DNA of 54,935 bases, from the NCBI RefSeq assembly GCF_010501035.1, contig NZ_QVMH01000007.1, positions 1 to 54,935 of the forward strand. The letters are read 5' to 3'. Positions 8,910-18,078 of this stretch are shown one piece after another. The notes beneath the pieces are model-generated. The model ran no database searches. It saw only the letters and a list, made by a program, of their open reading frames with translations, and was not told where the DNA came from. The position numbers and the translations under genes are program-made. The DNA comes from Paludibacter sp. 221. GTDB taxonomy: Bacteria > Bacteroidota > Bacteroidia > Bacteroidales > Paludibacteraceae. Every line of letters starts with the position of its first letter. Within the stretch, counting starts at the first letter, position 1.

Positions 8910-9314
8910 CTATTCTATTTCCGAACTATCGTCAAAAATGATGGTGTCCATTTTTATTGTATCATTTTTGATGTGAGTTGTATCTGTTTTCAAAGTATCA
9001 ATATTGCCATAGTTAGTTTTATCAGGAGGTATCACGCGAAAATCCTCTCCACGTTCGAAAGGGAATAATGCTAACAATAAACCAACCGCAGCAGCTACCG
9101 GAGCGGCAATAAGCCAATACGGGCTGATAGGAAAACCTTTCTTATTTTCGTCTTTTTGCTTCAGGAAATCGTCTAACTTTCTGATAGCTTTTAATTCTTT
9201 TTGGCATTTACTACATTCCGTTAAATGAGCCTGCATTTCTGTTTCTTCTTTGCGGGTCATTCTATTCTGATGATAATCAGCTATATCGTGCTTCGTATAT
9301 TTACATTTATCCAT
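8910..9314 (-). CDS. Anti-sigma factor-like zf-HC2 membrane protein
   Basis: A 134-aa single-pass protein. The N-terminus has the zinc anti-sigma signature, His and two Cys in HLTECSKCQKEL near residue 30, a short linker, a membrane helix at about residues 66-84, and a periplasmic Thr/Asp-rich tail. Its start overlaps the end of the upstream sigma-like gene by 8 bases, so the two are translationally coupled, which is the usual sigma/anti-sigma arrangement. Confidence 0.8.
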   Translation of the reverse strand: MDKCKYTKHDIADYHQNRMTRKEETEMQAHLTECSKCQKELKAIRKLDDFLKQKDENKKGFPISPYWLIAAPVAAAVGLLLALFPFERGEDFRVIPPDKTNYGNIDTLKTDTTHIKNDTIKMDTIIFDDSSEIE

Positions 9315-10479
9315 TGTAATTCCGGTTTAAGTGTTTTAAAATATGTTTCAAGCGTTTAATTAAGTCCTTTTTTAAACGCGAAACATCTTGTCGCAGTTTT
9401 TCTTCTGTCAATGTATTATTATAGTGTTCGGCTATTTCTTTATAGGACATGTCTTCGTCAAAGAACATAAGAAAGGTTTGCACCCTGTCTTCATGCCCTT
9501 TTACTAATTCATGATAGATATTAACAGGCTTTTTGTTCCATAGCAAATCAAGTAATGCTTTGGTTACTTCCCTTGAGTTTTTCACATCTACCTCATACAA
9601 TAAGACGTAGTCTTCTATCTGTAGGTGATTTTTAACCGGAGGGAATACATCATCTATCGAATCTGTATAATGATGATGCTCCTTGATAACATTTTCTTTT
9701 TTCAAAGCGTTGCTTACAGCATTCACGCTTGTCCAATAAAGAAACTTACGGTACTCCAAACCCGTCTTTTTTTCCTGTGCATTGCCGTTGGTAACAAGCC
9801 TTTTTACACTTTCGTAAGCATTTCCCACATACTTTCCTGTTCTTATGTTTATATTTTCCTTGTGAGGGAAATAAAATCTGCCGTTTTTTGGTACTTTGGG
9901 AGCTATGAGCTTTAAATAATCAGCTATTTCGTCCCACAAATCTTTGTCTTCTTTCTCTAACCTGTCAGTCAGTTTTTCAGCATTGATGGGGTATTCTTCC
10001 AATATCTTTTCTTCGATGTTTTCGGGTATTTTAATAGCCTTTATCTTACAATAGGTTACAATATCCTGCAATAATGCTTTAGATCTTTTGAAAGCAATTG
10101 TTCTTCCCTGCCTAACTTCCATTTCATTGTCAATCGTATCTATCTCGTGCTTTGCATGATATTTATGAATTGCACCTAACCTGTCTTTATATATGACAGG
10201 AAACCATTGCTCGTTGTATGGAATATTATTGGTAATGGAAAACTGGTTCTCAACTGTTACATAGTGGGAGTAAAAATGGTTTAATACATTGGTTTTCAAA
10301 CGGGAAAAATCATCCTCTTGTTCCCAAACGGAGACTATTTCTTTGTTGCAAATCTCTGTTATTATATCCTCGCGCGAATGGATAAATTGATATTCGCTCA
10401 GGTGATAACGGTCATCCTCTTTTATGATTATTTCCCTGATTTGAGCTATTATTTCTTTTTCCTTCTTTTTTAGGAGCAT
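9307..10479 (-). CDS. Sigma-like regulator with C-terminal helix-turn-helix
   Basis: A 390-aa soluble, charged protein. The last about 60 residues read as a sigma-70 region 4-type HTH: HEDRVQTFLMFFDEDMSYKE, then IAEHYNNTLTEEKLRQDVSR and a basic tail. The first 300 residues do not match a sigma family that I recognise, and it is about twice the size of an ECF factor. The 8-base overlap with a zf-HC2 anti-sigma gene supports a sigma role. It is divergent from the first transglutaminase-like gene, a possible target. Could also be a non-sigma DNA-binding protein. Confidence 0.7.
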   Translation of the reverse strand: MLLKKKEKEIIAQIREIIIKEDDRYHLSEYQFIHSREDIITEICNKEIVSVWEQEDDFSRLKTNVLNHFYSHYVTVENQFSITNNIPYNEQWFPVIYKDRLGAIHKYHAKHEIDTIDNEMEVRQGRTIAFKRSKALLQDIVTYCKIKAIKIPENIEEKILEEYPINAEKLTDRLEKEDKDLWDEIADYLKLIAPKVPKNGRFYFPHKENINIRTGKYVGNAYESVKRLVTNGNAQEKKTGLEYRKFLYWTSVNAVSNALKKENVIKEHHHYTDSIDDVFPPVKNHLQIEDYVLLYEVDVKNSREVTKALLDLLWNKKPVNIYHELVKGHEDRVQTFLMFFDEDMSYKEIAEHYNNTLTEEKLRQDVSRLKKDLIKRLKHILKHLNRNYNG

Positions 10480-10569
10480 CTGTCGTCTGTTTTTTGCAAA
10501 TACATTGAGAAAAGGTTTTCAATAAATTATCTGCAACGTGTGTTTAATGTTTCTGCAAAAATAAACTTT

Positions 10570-10599
10570 TTTGTTTTTGATTATAAAAATTTAATTTTG
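10570..10599 (+). promoter_or_regulatory. Promoter of transglutaminase-like gene 1
   Basis: TTTG (10570-10573) and TAATTTTG (10592-10599) are 18 bases apart. The predicted start of transcription is downstream of the in-frame ATG at 10540, which supports ATG 10621 as the true start. Confidence 0.55.
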
Positions 10600-10620
10600 T
10601 TTTTCATTGAACATTCAATT

Positions 10621-12033
10621 ATGAAGTCTAATATTTACATTTTGCTTTTGTTTTTCAGTATAAATATTGTTGCTCAAAACAATCCTCTTGATAAAATAAA
10701 CGCTGAATTTGACGCTTTTAAACGGAAAATTGATACAGAGCAGCAACAGTATATAGATGAAAAGAACCGGGAGTTTGCCGAGTACCTGCGCAATACATGG
10801 GAGGCTTTTCCTGTATCGGAAGATACGGAAAACTTAAATTTCATAGATATTGATGCTTTTCCTGTATCTGAACGTATTCCTGTCACATATTCTACAGTAA
10901 GGGAGTCGGGTAGTGTTCAGTATCGTCCGGTTTCAACGTCGCTCTTTGGAGATAAGCTGATTTTTAAAATAGACGGAAAAACCAACCTCAATATGAAATA
11001 TATAGCAGAAAGGAACATTGGCGAAACATGGGAAAAGCTCTCTGCTACAGATTATGTCACAATACTGCAAACAGCTCAGGAGTGGCAAAATACGACTGGA
11101 ATAAATGATTGGGGGATGGTGATGCTATTTCAGGAGTTATCACGCGAATTATTTCCTTCGAAACACAACGAGCAACTGATGTTTACGGTTTTCCTTCTGA
11201 ATCAAATAGGCATTGACGCCAAGTTGGGGAGGATAGGTAAGCCACTCGACAATAATAGCCACTTGGTTATTTTACTTTCGTTTCAAGTACCGGTTTCTTT
11301 TTTTATAGGTGTCGAAATCGACAAGCGTACGTATTATGTAATGGAAGACGCTTCTTCTTTTAATATCTCAAGCCTGCACGCTTTTTCGGGAAAGATATTT
11401 TCGTACAAGGGAAATCATGCTTTGGCTAAACAGGGGGTTAATTTATGGGTAAAAGCAATTCCTTCGATGAAAGGGAGCGTTAAGCAAAAACAAATACCTT
11501 TTACCTCACATAATCCGCCATTAAAACTTGATTTAAAATGGAATAAAAGTTTAGTTGATTTTTACGATACTTACCCGCAAACCCATCTGGCTGTATACCT
11601 CCGTGCGGGGATAAGTAATGACTTAAAACAGGCTTTTGAAACCACATTCGCTCCCTTAAAATTGAATGATACTCAGTTTGCCGGCTTATTGCTCAATTGG
11701 TTTCATAAAGATTTTTCATATAAGAGGGATGATGATTTATATGGCCATGATAGGTGTTTTTTTGCCGAACAAAGCATTAGTCACCATTATACCGATTGCG
11801 AAGACAGAGCTGTGTTATTTGCACAAATAATGCACTTAATTACAGGTTTGGACGTTGCACTAATCGTATATGACGACCACGTTGCCGCAGGAGTTTGCTT
11901 CAAGGAAAAAGTCGGAGGGACTTCTGTGGTGTCAAAAAACAAAGTTTATACCATTTGCGACCCGACCTATATAGGTGCTAAAGTAGGCGAACCAATGTCG
12001 GCCGGAGAAGTAAAAAACGTGATAACATTATAA
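10621..12033 (+). CDS. Exported transglutaminase-like cysteine protein 1
   Basis: A 470-aa protein with a signal peptide (residues 1-19, ending IVAQN). Residues about 20-65 are a charged helix with the shared motif NREFAEYLRNTWEAF. The C-terminal domain has a transglutaminase/papain-like catalytic set: Cys393 in TDCEDRAVLF, His420 in DDHVAAG, and Asp447 in CDPTYIGA, evenly 27 residues apart. The paralogue at 21619 keeps the same spacing. Probably a periplasmic or surface peptidase or cross-linking enzyme; substrate unknown. An upstream in-frame ATG at 10540 is rejected because it precedes the promoter and would bury the signal peptide. Confidence 0.85.
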   Translation: MKSNIYILLLFFSINIVAQNNPLDKINAEFDAFKRKIDTEQQQYIDEKNREFAEYLRNTWEAFPVSEDTENLNFIDIDAFPVSERIPVTYSTVRESGSVQYRPVSTSLFGDKLIFKIDGKTNLNMKYIAERNIGETWEKLSATDYVTILQTAQEWQNTTGINDWGMVMLFQELSRELFPSKHNEQLMFTVFLLNQIGIDAKLGRIGKPLDNNSHLVILLSFQVPVSFFIGVEIDKRTYYVMEDASSFNISSLHAFSGKIFSYKGNHALAKQGVNLWVKAIPSMKGSVKQKQIPFTSHNPPLKLDLKWNKSLVDFYDTYPQTHLAVYLRAGISNDLKQAFETTFAPLKLNDTQFAGLLLNWFHKDFSYKRDDDLYGHDRCFFAEQSISHHYTDCEDRAVLFAQIMHLITGLDVALIVYDDHVAAGVCFKEKVGGTSVVSKNKVYTICDPTYIGAKVGEPMSAGEVKNVITL

Positions 12034-12059
12034 TCTCATATAAAAGCATGTATTGGGGG

Positions 12060-13910
12060 CTATATAAACCCCTTCAAAAATAGATCTAAATCATCATCCG
12101 GAGTTAGCCCAAAACTCGATTTCAGGCGTTTTCGGGCAGTATGGATTGAGCCGGTCTCAACAGATAGGCAGGTCGAAATATATTCTATTTTCATGCCCAG
12201 CGCAAAACATACACAATAATAGATGTTAGTAGTGGACAGTTTCCCCTGATAGTATTGATATAAATTGCTAAGAAACGAATAATCCATCTTATCCAGCCGG
12301 TGGAGATACTCATTTCTTCTTTCTTTTGGTATATAATGCGTTTTCGATATCTTGTTTTGCAAGTCCCACAAAATCACTTTCCATTTATCAGGACTGGATT
12401 TTTCCAGTTTTTTCTTCTGTGTCTGTATGTATTGTTCCCTTTCTGTTTTCAGGTTTTTTAGTTCTTCATCTTTTTTCAATAGTTCCTCGCTTTTCCAAAG
12501 CACTGCTAATTTAGCCTCACACTTCTCCAAACGCTCTATTTCAAGTTCTCCTTCTTTCAATTCTTTATCGAGCAAAGTGTAACGAAGTTCAGCTTCAACA
12601 TATTGTTTGTTTCTTCTGAGATAACGGATAATGAAAACCATAGCGATTAAAAAGAATACTCCCAAAACACAAATAAGACTAATAATCAGCTTGTTAGTCT
12701 TGTCCTTTTGTGTCAAAAAATTAATCTCCTGTTCTTTTTTTTCCACTTCATATTTTGTTTGCAAGTCTTGTATTATCTCATACTTCTCTTTATCAGATAC
12801 TTGTTTAAGATATTCTGACTTCATTCGCTCATACTCCCATGCTTGCAGGTATTCTTTTTCTTGGTAACTTATTTCTGACAATATATTATACAAGTTGGTG
12901 TACATCATCAAATTATCAGACGCATTCCATTTGTTCATCAAATGCATCTGATTTATAAAATTGGACTTTGCCTGTCTATACTCCTTGCTCTGATAATGCA
13001 TTTGCCCGCTTGCCCATAAATTATTCACCAGCATGGTAGTATCTAATGGATGAGCCAGTTGACCTGATTTGGATATTAAATTGCTGATATAAGCAGTATC
13101 GATTTCTTCTTTTTCAAGCAAATTAGTTGCCAGATAATTATATATATATGCTATTATTTCGTTTCCAAAAGGATTGTCAGGCGTTTTTTCATATATCTCA
13201 ATTGCTTTCCGGTTGTAAAGTATCACAGAGTCCAAGTAGTTTTTATCATCTTTATTGTTCTTGCTTAAGCATCCGTAATAATACGCCTTTATGATATATA
13301 AAGTCTCTAAATCATCCCAATCTCCCGATTTTTTAATAGGCTCTTCTATCTTGTCAATTATCTTTTTCAGGCTGAAGGTATCTTCTTTTTGGATATAAGT
13401 AAAAGATAAATTATAAAAAACAGGTATCAATTCGGTTACAGGCGTTTCTGTTTTTTCATAATACTCCAAACATTTATAATAGTTAAGATGTGCTTGTACT
13501 TCATCATTATAATGATTGTGATAATCTCCGGTTGCATGATAATAAATAGCCAATACTTTAGGGTTGTTGATTTGTTTCGACAATTCGGAGGCTTTATCCA
13601 AATAAAACTTCACTTTATCCAGCTTAAAAATATAAATGTGGTTGATTGCCTGTTGACTGTAGTAAGCCAGCCTTAAATCCACATTATTCGATTTTATCAT
13701 GTAAGGGTACAAGTAATCATACAATTCAATCCTTGCTTCAAACGACAGAGATTTGTCGGCATTTATCATATCGAATTTTTCGGACAAATCATAATCATCA
13801 GACTGTACGATATCAGCAAGCCACTTATACTCTCCCTTATTTGATACATTGGCAAAAACAGCACTTCCCAAAAATATAATACAAAAAAATAATAAATATT
13901 TTTTCATCAT
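12060..13910 (-). CDS. TPR - membrane helix - HTH regulator
   Basis: A 616-aa protein with a signal peptide (residues 1-20), a periplasmic TPR-rich region to about residue 400, one membrane helix near 408-428 (LIISLICVLGVFFLIAMVFI), a cytoplasmic coiled coil rich in Glu/Lys, and a C-terminal HTH-like segment (IYYCVCFALGMKIEYISTCL followed by SVETGSIHTARKRLK). This layout is a known Bacteroidota regulator family that senses in the periplasm and binds DNA inside. It sits between the two arms of the envelope gene cluster and likely controls it. Own -7 box at 13982-13989. Confidence 0.85.
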   Translation of the reverse strand: MMKKYLLFFCIIFLGSAVFANVSNKGEYKWLADIVQSDDYDLSEKFDMINADKSLSFEARIELYDYLYPYMIKSNNVDLRLAYYSQQAINHIYIFKLDKVKFYLDKASELSKQINNPKVLAIYYHATGDYHNHYNDEVQAHLNYYKCLEYYEKTETPVTELIPVFYNLSFTYIQKEDTFSLKKIIDKIEEPIKKSGDWDDLETLYIIKAYYYGCLSKNNKDDKNYLDSVILYNRKAIEIYEKTPDNPFGNEIIAYIYNYLATNLLEKEEIDTAYISNLISKSGQLAHPLDTTMLVNNLWASGQMHYQSKEYRQAKSNFINQMHLMNKWNASDNLMMYTNLYNILSEISYQEKEYLQAWEYERMKSEYLKQVSDKEKYEIIQDLQTKYEVEKKEQEINFLTQKDKTNKLIISLICVLGVFFLIAMVFIIRYLRRNKQYVEAELRYTLLDKELKEGELEIERLEKCEAKLAVLWKSEELLKKDEELKNLKTEREQYIQTQKKKLEKSSPDKWKVILWDLQNKISKTHYIPKERRNEYLHRLDKMDYSFLSNLYQYYQGKLSTTNIYYCVCFALGMKIEYISTCLSVETGSIHTARKRLKSSFGLTPDDDLDLFLKGFI

Positions 13911-13981
13911 AACTATCTCTATTTCAACTTATAACAAAAACAACTCTATTGTTAAAATAATTTTTTTATAAAATCTTGTCA

Positions 13982-13989
13982 CAAAAGTA
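13982..13989 (-). promoter_or_regulatory. -7 promoter box for the TPR-HTH regulator
   Basis: TACTTTTG on the minus strand matches TAnnTTTG, 72 bases before the start codon. Confidence 0.5.
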
Positions 13990-14038
13990 GTCGAATGATA
14001 CCAATTACACATGAACAAATTTAAATAATAATTTTTTT

Positions 14039-14221
14039 ATGAAAAAAATCTTTTTATTAGTAGCTCTGACACTAACAATGGGTGTGGCTACAGTGGTAAT
14101 CGCTAATAGCGAAAGTGATGAACAAAAAGCAGCTCAAAGTACAAGCGAAACTTCTACAGCTGTTTTGACTCAAATTATGAACATACCTCCTAAAACCATT
14201 CCTCCAAAAAGGATTGTATAA
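14039..14221 (+). CDS. Small exported peptide, unknown
   Basis: A 60-aa protein: a clear signal peptide (about residues 1-22, KKIFLLVALTLTMGVATVVI) and a mature part of under 40 residues, rich in Ser/Thr/Gln, ending in a Pro-rich basic tail (IPPKTIPPKRIV). It has no Cys. It is divergent from the TPR-HTH regulator and lies upstream of the transglycosylase operon. No family recognised. It could be a secreted signal, a cell-envelope peptide, or a short accessory of the operon. Confidence 0.6.
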   Translation: MKKIFLLVALTLTMGVATVVIANSESDEQKAAQSTSETSTAVLTQIMNIPPKTIPPKRIV

Positions 14222-14401
14222 GATTCTGCCCCGGAGAAAATAAATTCCGGATTTAGGAATGGAGTAAATTTGAGAAATTACACAGCTGTTTGTTTAACAG
14301 CTGTGTAACTAATACAAAATCAATGGAATAAACACTTCGTTAGTTTTTAAGTTACAAGTAAATTGTACCGATTTGTACCAATTTTTTAAGATGTGTTTTT
14401 A

Positions 14402-14409
14402 TAAGTTTG
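14402..14409 (+). promoter_or_regulatory. -7 promoter box of the transglycosylase operon
   Basis: TAAGTTTG followed by CA fits TAnnTTTG. It is the only good match between the small peptide gene and the transglycosylase gene. Confidence 0.5.
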
Positions 14410-14497
14410 CACCACATATACTACACTATTGTATGTAGTCTCGGTTGAGGTAAGCAAAACTTCAATTAGTTCTATATAAATTTAAGGATTGGAACAA

Positions 14498-14538
14498 AAA
14501 GAATACAGATAACATATAAAAAATTATCTGTGTTCTTT
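14498..14538 (+). promoter_or_regulatory. 15-bp hairpin in the transglycosylase leader
   Basis: Arms 14498-14512 and 14524-14538 pair over 15 bp with one G-U. No clean T run follows, so it may be a leader structure rather than a terminator. Confidence 0.5.
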
Positions 14539-14567
14539 ATGTCAAATAAATTAAAATTACACTCATT

Positions 14568-15755
14568 ATGAAAAAAAATATACGGATGAATACTTGCTTT
14601 TTTGTCTGCTTGTTTTCTTTAATGGCAAATGCTCAAACTAATAATATCCAAAACGATTACGAACGTTTCATTCAGGAACAGGATAGTATATTTAATGCTT
14701 TTGGCTACTCTCATGAAATAGAGTATCAAGCTTTTGTCGAAGCAGAAAGAAAAGCTAATGAGGCTTTCAGAAAACAAGTGGAACAAATATGGGGAGAAAA
14801 TAATTTTGCCATAAGCACCAGCAAAGACTGGGTAGAGTATAGCGATGATATGAAAAGCCGTAGCATAGTCGATTTTGAAAAAGGTGAAGCTAAGATAGAA
14901 ATTATTGTAAACAATGATGAACTGAAAAATACAGGAGCTATTGAAAAGAAGATAGAAAACAAAGTAACAGAACTAATTGAAAATAAAGGTACTACAAAAG
15001 ACTATAATACCAATTTTGAGGTAAGAAAGAGCTTGTCGGATAAACCAGTATTAATCGGACAGCTATTAAGTCCAAGCGGCGAAATAATAACCGAAAAAAA
15101 CGAGAAAAAAGCTGTAAAGGAAATTGCGGAAACAATAAAACCGGTAATTCAAGAGGTAGAAGGAAAAAAGCAAAGCATCGTTGTTGTATCATTGCCTTTG
15201 GCTCCCGACCACATACGCACAAAGGCCGAAACTTATAAAAATGACGTAACCCAGTATTCTAAAAAATATAATGTCGCTCCATCGCTGGTTTATGCGGTTA
15301 TTCATACCGAATCACACTTCAATCCCAAGGCTAAATCGCACGTTCCGGCATACGGACTAATGCAACTTGTGCCACATTCGGGAGGACATGATGCGTATAA
15401 CTATGTGTACAAAGTAAAACAAAATCCCACACCAAATTTCTTGTACAACCCTACTAATAATATAGAATTGGGTACGGCTTATCTGCGAATACTTCTTAAC
15501 TTGTTCAAATCGGTTGAGAAAGAAGATTGCCGGATACTGTGTGCTATTGCAGCATATAATACAGGAGCGGGGAATGTAAGCCGCTCTTTTACAGGAAACG
15601 TAAATGTGAAAAATGCCATCCCAAAGATCAATGAGTACGATTTTGATAAGCTATATGCCCACTTGCGCAAAAACCTGCCCCATAAAGAAACGCAGGACTA
15701 TGTAGAGAAAGTACACCGCAGAATGAAAGAGTATGCGGCATGGCAAGCAAAATAA
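14568..15755 (+). CDS. MltC-like lytic murein transglycosylase
   Basis: A 395-aa exported enzyme that would cleave peptidoglycan glycan strands. It has a signal peptide (1-22), the N-terminal helix motif ending [11 protein letters not shown], then a domain that follows E. coli MltC's N-terminal region ([13 protein letters not shown], then [13 protein letters not shown]) and a C-terminal SLT domain. The catalytic Glu is in [12 protein letters not shown], with [24 protein letters not shown] and [10 protein letters not shown] intact. There is no lipobox Cys, so it is probably periplasmic. First gene of an operon that reaches the terminator at 21551. Confidence 0.9.
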
Positions 15756-15784
15756 TGTTTTTATAATACATATACACAATTATT

Positions 15785-17377
15785 ATGACAGAACTATCAA
15801 TACAAGAACTTTATCTGAAAGGGATGGAATTGCTTAATAGTCCGGAACCCAATATTAGTGAAGGATTGCAATATCTGAATGAAGCTGCCGAAAAGGGGAG
15901 TCTCGAAGCTCAAAACCAACTAGGCTATTTTTACGAAAAAGGCGAATTTGTAGAAAAAAACCGGAAAAAGGCTATTGAATTTTACAAAAAATCAGCCGAT
16001 GGAGGATATAATGTAGCACAAACAAATTTGGCTCTGCTTTATCTCAATGGAGACGAAGATAAAGAGAGAAAAAGACAGAATAAAAAGATAAAACTAAGAA
16101 GTACTAAAGAACCTGTGAAAGCAGCATATTATGCCACCTTGTCGGCTAATCAGGGTAATATGTATGGTCAGAGCATATTAGGATATATGTATCTGAACGG
16201 GATAGGAGTGAAAAAGAATCTTAAAAAAGCGTTAGATTGGTCGCGTATAGCAGCCGGTCAGGGCGAAGATGATGCTTTATACAACGTTAAATACATTGAA
16301 GAAAATTATAACTTAAATGGGAACAGAGAAATAGAAAAACCGTATTTCAAACGTAGTATTATTGCTACTATACTTTTGTTTCTATCTATTATAGTTTCGG
16401 GATACTTTATTGTAACTAACATCATAGATACTATCGACATTATAGATGGCTATTCACGATACGAAATTACTTTTATTTCGTACATAAAAAATATTGTATT
16501 AACAGCGATCTGTCTTAGCAATATCATTGCCGCTGTAATGATATTGATGTGGAAAGAAAGCGGGATAAAATTCCTCTTCGTCTCCATGCTATCTTCCTTA
16601 CTCCTTTTATTGGTTACATGGCTTCTGACCATCATCACTGTCAATATGGAACTCTATTCATTCGCTTATGGTATTTTAATGAACTTTATAGCTTACGGCA
16701 TTACCTTGCTGTCGTTGTTTATAAACAATAAAGCCGGGTTATCTATATTCTATTATTTAGGACAAAACTCTGAGTACAATGAATTTTTGTTTGAATTTGG
16801 TTATGGCAACGATTTTATGCCAGGGTCAGAAGCGTCGAAAAAATTTGCTTCGAAAAAGAAAACAGCCATGATTGTAATGGTTGTGGTTGCTGTGGCTTAT
16901 GCTGCTCTTGCTCTTTTCAGAGGAAGCCTTAATTTTAATATGAATCCAAATTATTTCCAGTCGTGGATGGCTGTTCCGCTATTTATTGTGGGCTTTTTCC
17001 TGATGTTGCGCGAAAAGACAAGCTCATACCAATCTTACAATGTTTACGAAGATGGTTTTGGAAACAAGAAGTATGAGCGTAACGACGATGTAATAGAAAG
17101 TATGACAGGCGGTATTATTATGCCGTTATTACAGCGGTTTGTTATTTTTCCATTAGTGGCTGCTCTGATGATATATTATGGATTGTTTTTACTCCTTGCT
17201 ATTATCGAAGGGATATTTCCGTTGTTTATGGCTGTAGTTTTTATCTTTAGCCTTATTTATTGCAACCGTGCCTTGGTCAATGCACAGCACAAATTAAACC
17301 GCCAAAAACTTATTCCGTTTACATTGGCAGGATTGATTCTCATCTATACCGTTGTTTTACTGTTTATTATTTCGTGA
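15785..17377 (+). CDS. Sel1-repeat protein with multi-span membrane domain
   Basis: A 530-aa protein without signal peptide. Residues about 5-180 hold Sel1-like repeats (AAEKGSLEAQNQLGYFYEKG, SADGGYNVAQTNLALLYLNG, NQGNMYGQSILGYMYLNGIG); after residue 190 there are about eight hydrophobic helices. The repeats would face the cytoplasm and act as a protein-docking platform. It lies 29 bases after the MltC-like gene and belongs to its operon. Function unknown. Confidence 0.85.
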   Translation: MTELSIQELYLKGMELLNSPEPNISEGLQYLNEAAEKGSLEAQNQLGYFYEKGEFVEKNRKKAIEFYKKSADGGYNVAQTNLALLYLNGDEDKERKRQNKKIKLRSTKEPVKAAYYATLSANQGNMYGQSILGYMYLNGIGVKKNLKKALDWSRIAAGQGEDDALYNVKYIEENYNLNGNREIEKPYFKRSIIATILLFLSIIVSGYFIVTNIIDTIDIIDGYSRYEITFISYIKNIVLTAICLSNIIAAVMILMWKESGIKFLFVSMLSSLLLLLVTWLLTIITVNMELYSFAYGILMNFIAYGITLLSLFINNKAGLSIFYYLGQNSEYNEFLFEFGYGNDFMPGSEASKKFASKKKTAMIVMVVVAVAYAALALFRGSLNFNMNPNYFQSWMAVPLFIVGFFLMLREKTSSYQSYNVYEDGFGNKKYERNDDVIESMTGGIIMPLLQRFVIFPLVAALMIYYGLFLLLAIIEGIFPLFMAVVFIFSLIYCNRALVNAQHKLNRQKLIPFTLAGLILIYTVVLLFIIS

Positions 17378-17424
17378 ATATAAAAATAGAAATTAGATTA
17401 TAAATAATTAAAAATTAATTTATT

Positions 17425-18078
17425 ATGAAAAAGATTTTATTGATTTTTTCTTTGTTGATAAGTGTTTCATCTTTAAGTTTCGGACAATACAACAAGCAAC
17501 TGGAAAAAGAAAGCCAAAAGATGTACAAGCAAAAAATAAAAGAATACAAAAAAGATGGCTGGAAACTCGATTCGAGTTCAAAAACACTCGAAGTAGCTCT
17601 ATTGGAACATTATGATAAACTTAATAAAAAGAACGACGAAGGCGAAAAAGTATTTGAGGAATTGCCCGGCGTAGCTTCCAACTGCCGTTCGATAAACGTT
17701 TGCAGGCAAATGGCTTTCAACAATGCAGCGATTGATTACGCAAATAGAGCATCTTCTTACGTGCGCGGACGTGTAAACTCCGACATACTTGGCGATGCGG
17801 CCGACCCTAAGGCAAAAGAAGAATTTGACCGTTTTTATGCTGCTTACGAGCGTCTTGTAGGGGCTGAAATAAAGAAAGGTGTAATCTCCGAAAGTTACAG
17901 CATTGTTCGCAAAAAAGGTGATGTAAACGAATACCGCATATTATACACTGTAAACGAAGACAGAGCCGCCAAAATGAGAAAGAAAGCAATGCAAGAAGCG
18001 CTAGAAGAAAGTAAACTTGCTCAAGATTACGCAAATAAGGTATCAGAATTTGTAAACGAAGGGTTCGACAGGAAATGA
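17425..18078 (+). CDS. Exported LPP20-like protein
   Basis: A 217-aa protein with a signal peptide (1-20, SSLSFGQ). The mature part begins with a Lys/Glu-rich helix and then reads like the LPP20/SHOCT-adjacent fold, with a repeated Ala-rich helix (FNNAAIDYANRASSYVRGRV) near residue 95. Two Cys (CRSINVC) are spaced for a disulfide. Its stop overlaps the start of the next gene by 4 bases, so the two are coupled. Role unknown; envelope location likely. Confidence 0.75.
   Translation: MKKILLIFSLLISVSSLSFGQYNKQLEKESQKMYKQKIKEYKKDGWKLDSSSKTLEVALLEHYDKLNKKNDEGEKVFEELPGVASNCRSINVCRQMAFNNAAIDYANRASSYVRGRVNSDILGDAADPKAKEEFDRFYAAYERLVGAEIKKGVISESYSIVRKKGDVNEYRILYTVNEDRAAKMRKKAMQEALEESKLAQDYANKVSEFVNEGFDRK

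Larger units (their letters stand above)
14222..14567. other. Intergenic region with hairpins and a promoter (346 bases)
   Basis: No gene. It holds a perfect 13-bp inverted repeat with 5-base loop at 14278-14308 (arms TTACACAGCTGTT and its complement, no T run), a direct repeat TTGTACC at about 14363-14379, a -7 box TAAGTTTG at 14402-14409, and a 15-bp hairpin at 14498-14538 in the predicted leader of the transglycosylase operon. The leader is about 150 bases long, so control at RNA level is possible. Confidence 0.6.

Noticed and set aside
10540-10620. Longer N-terminus for transglutaminase-like protein 1
   Set aside because: A good promoter (TTTG-N18-TAATTTTG) lies between the two ATGs, and the later start gives a clean signal peptide.
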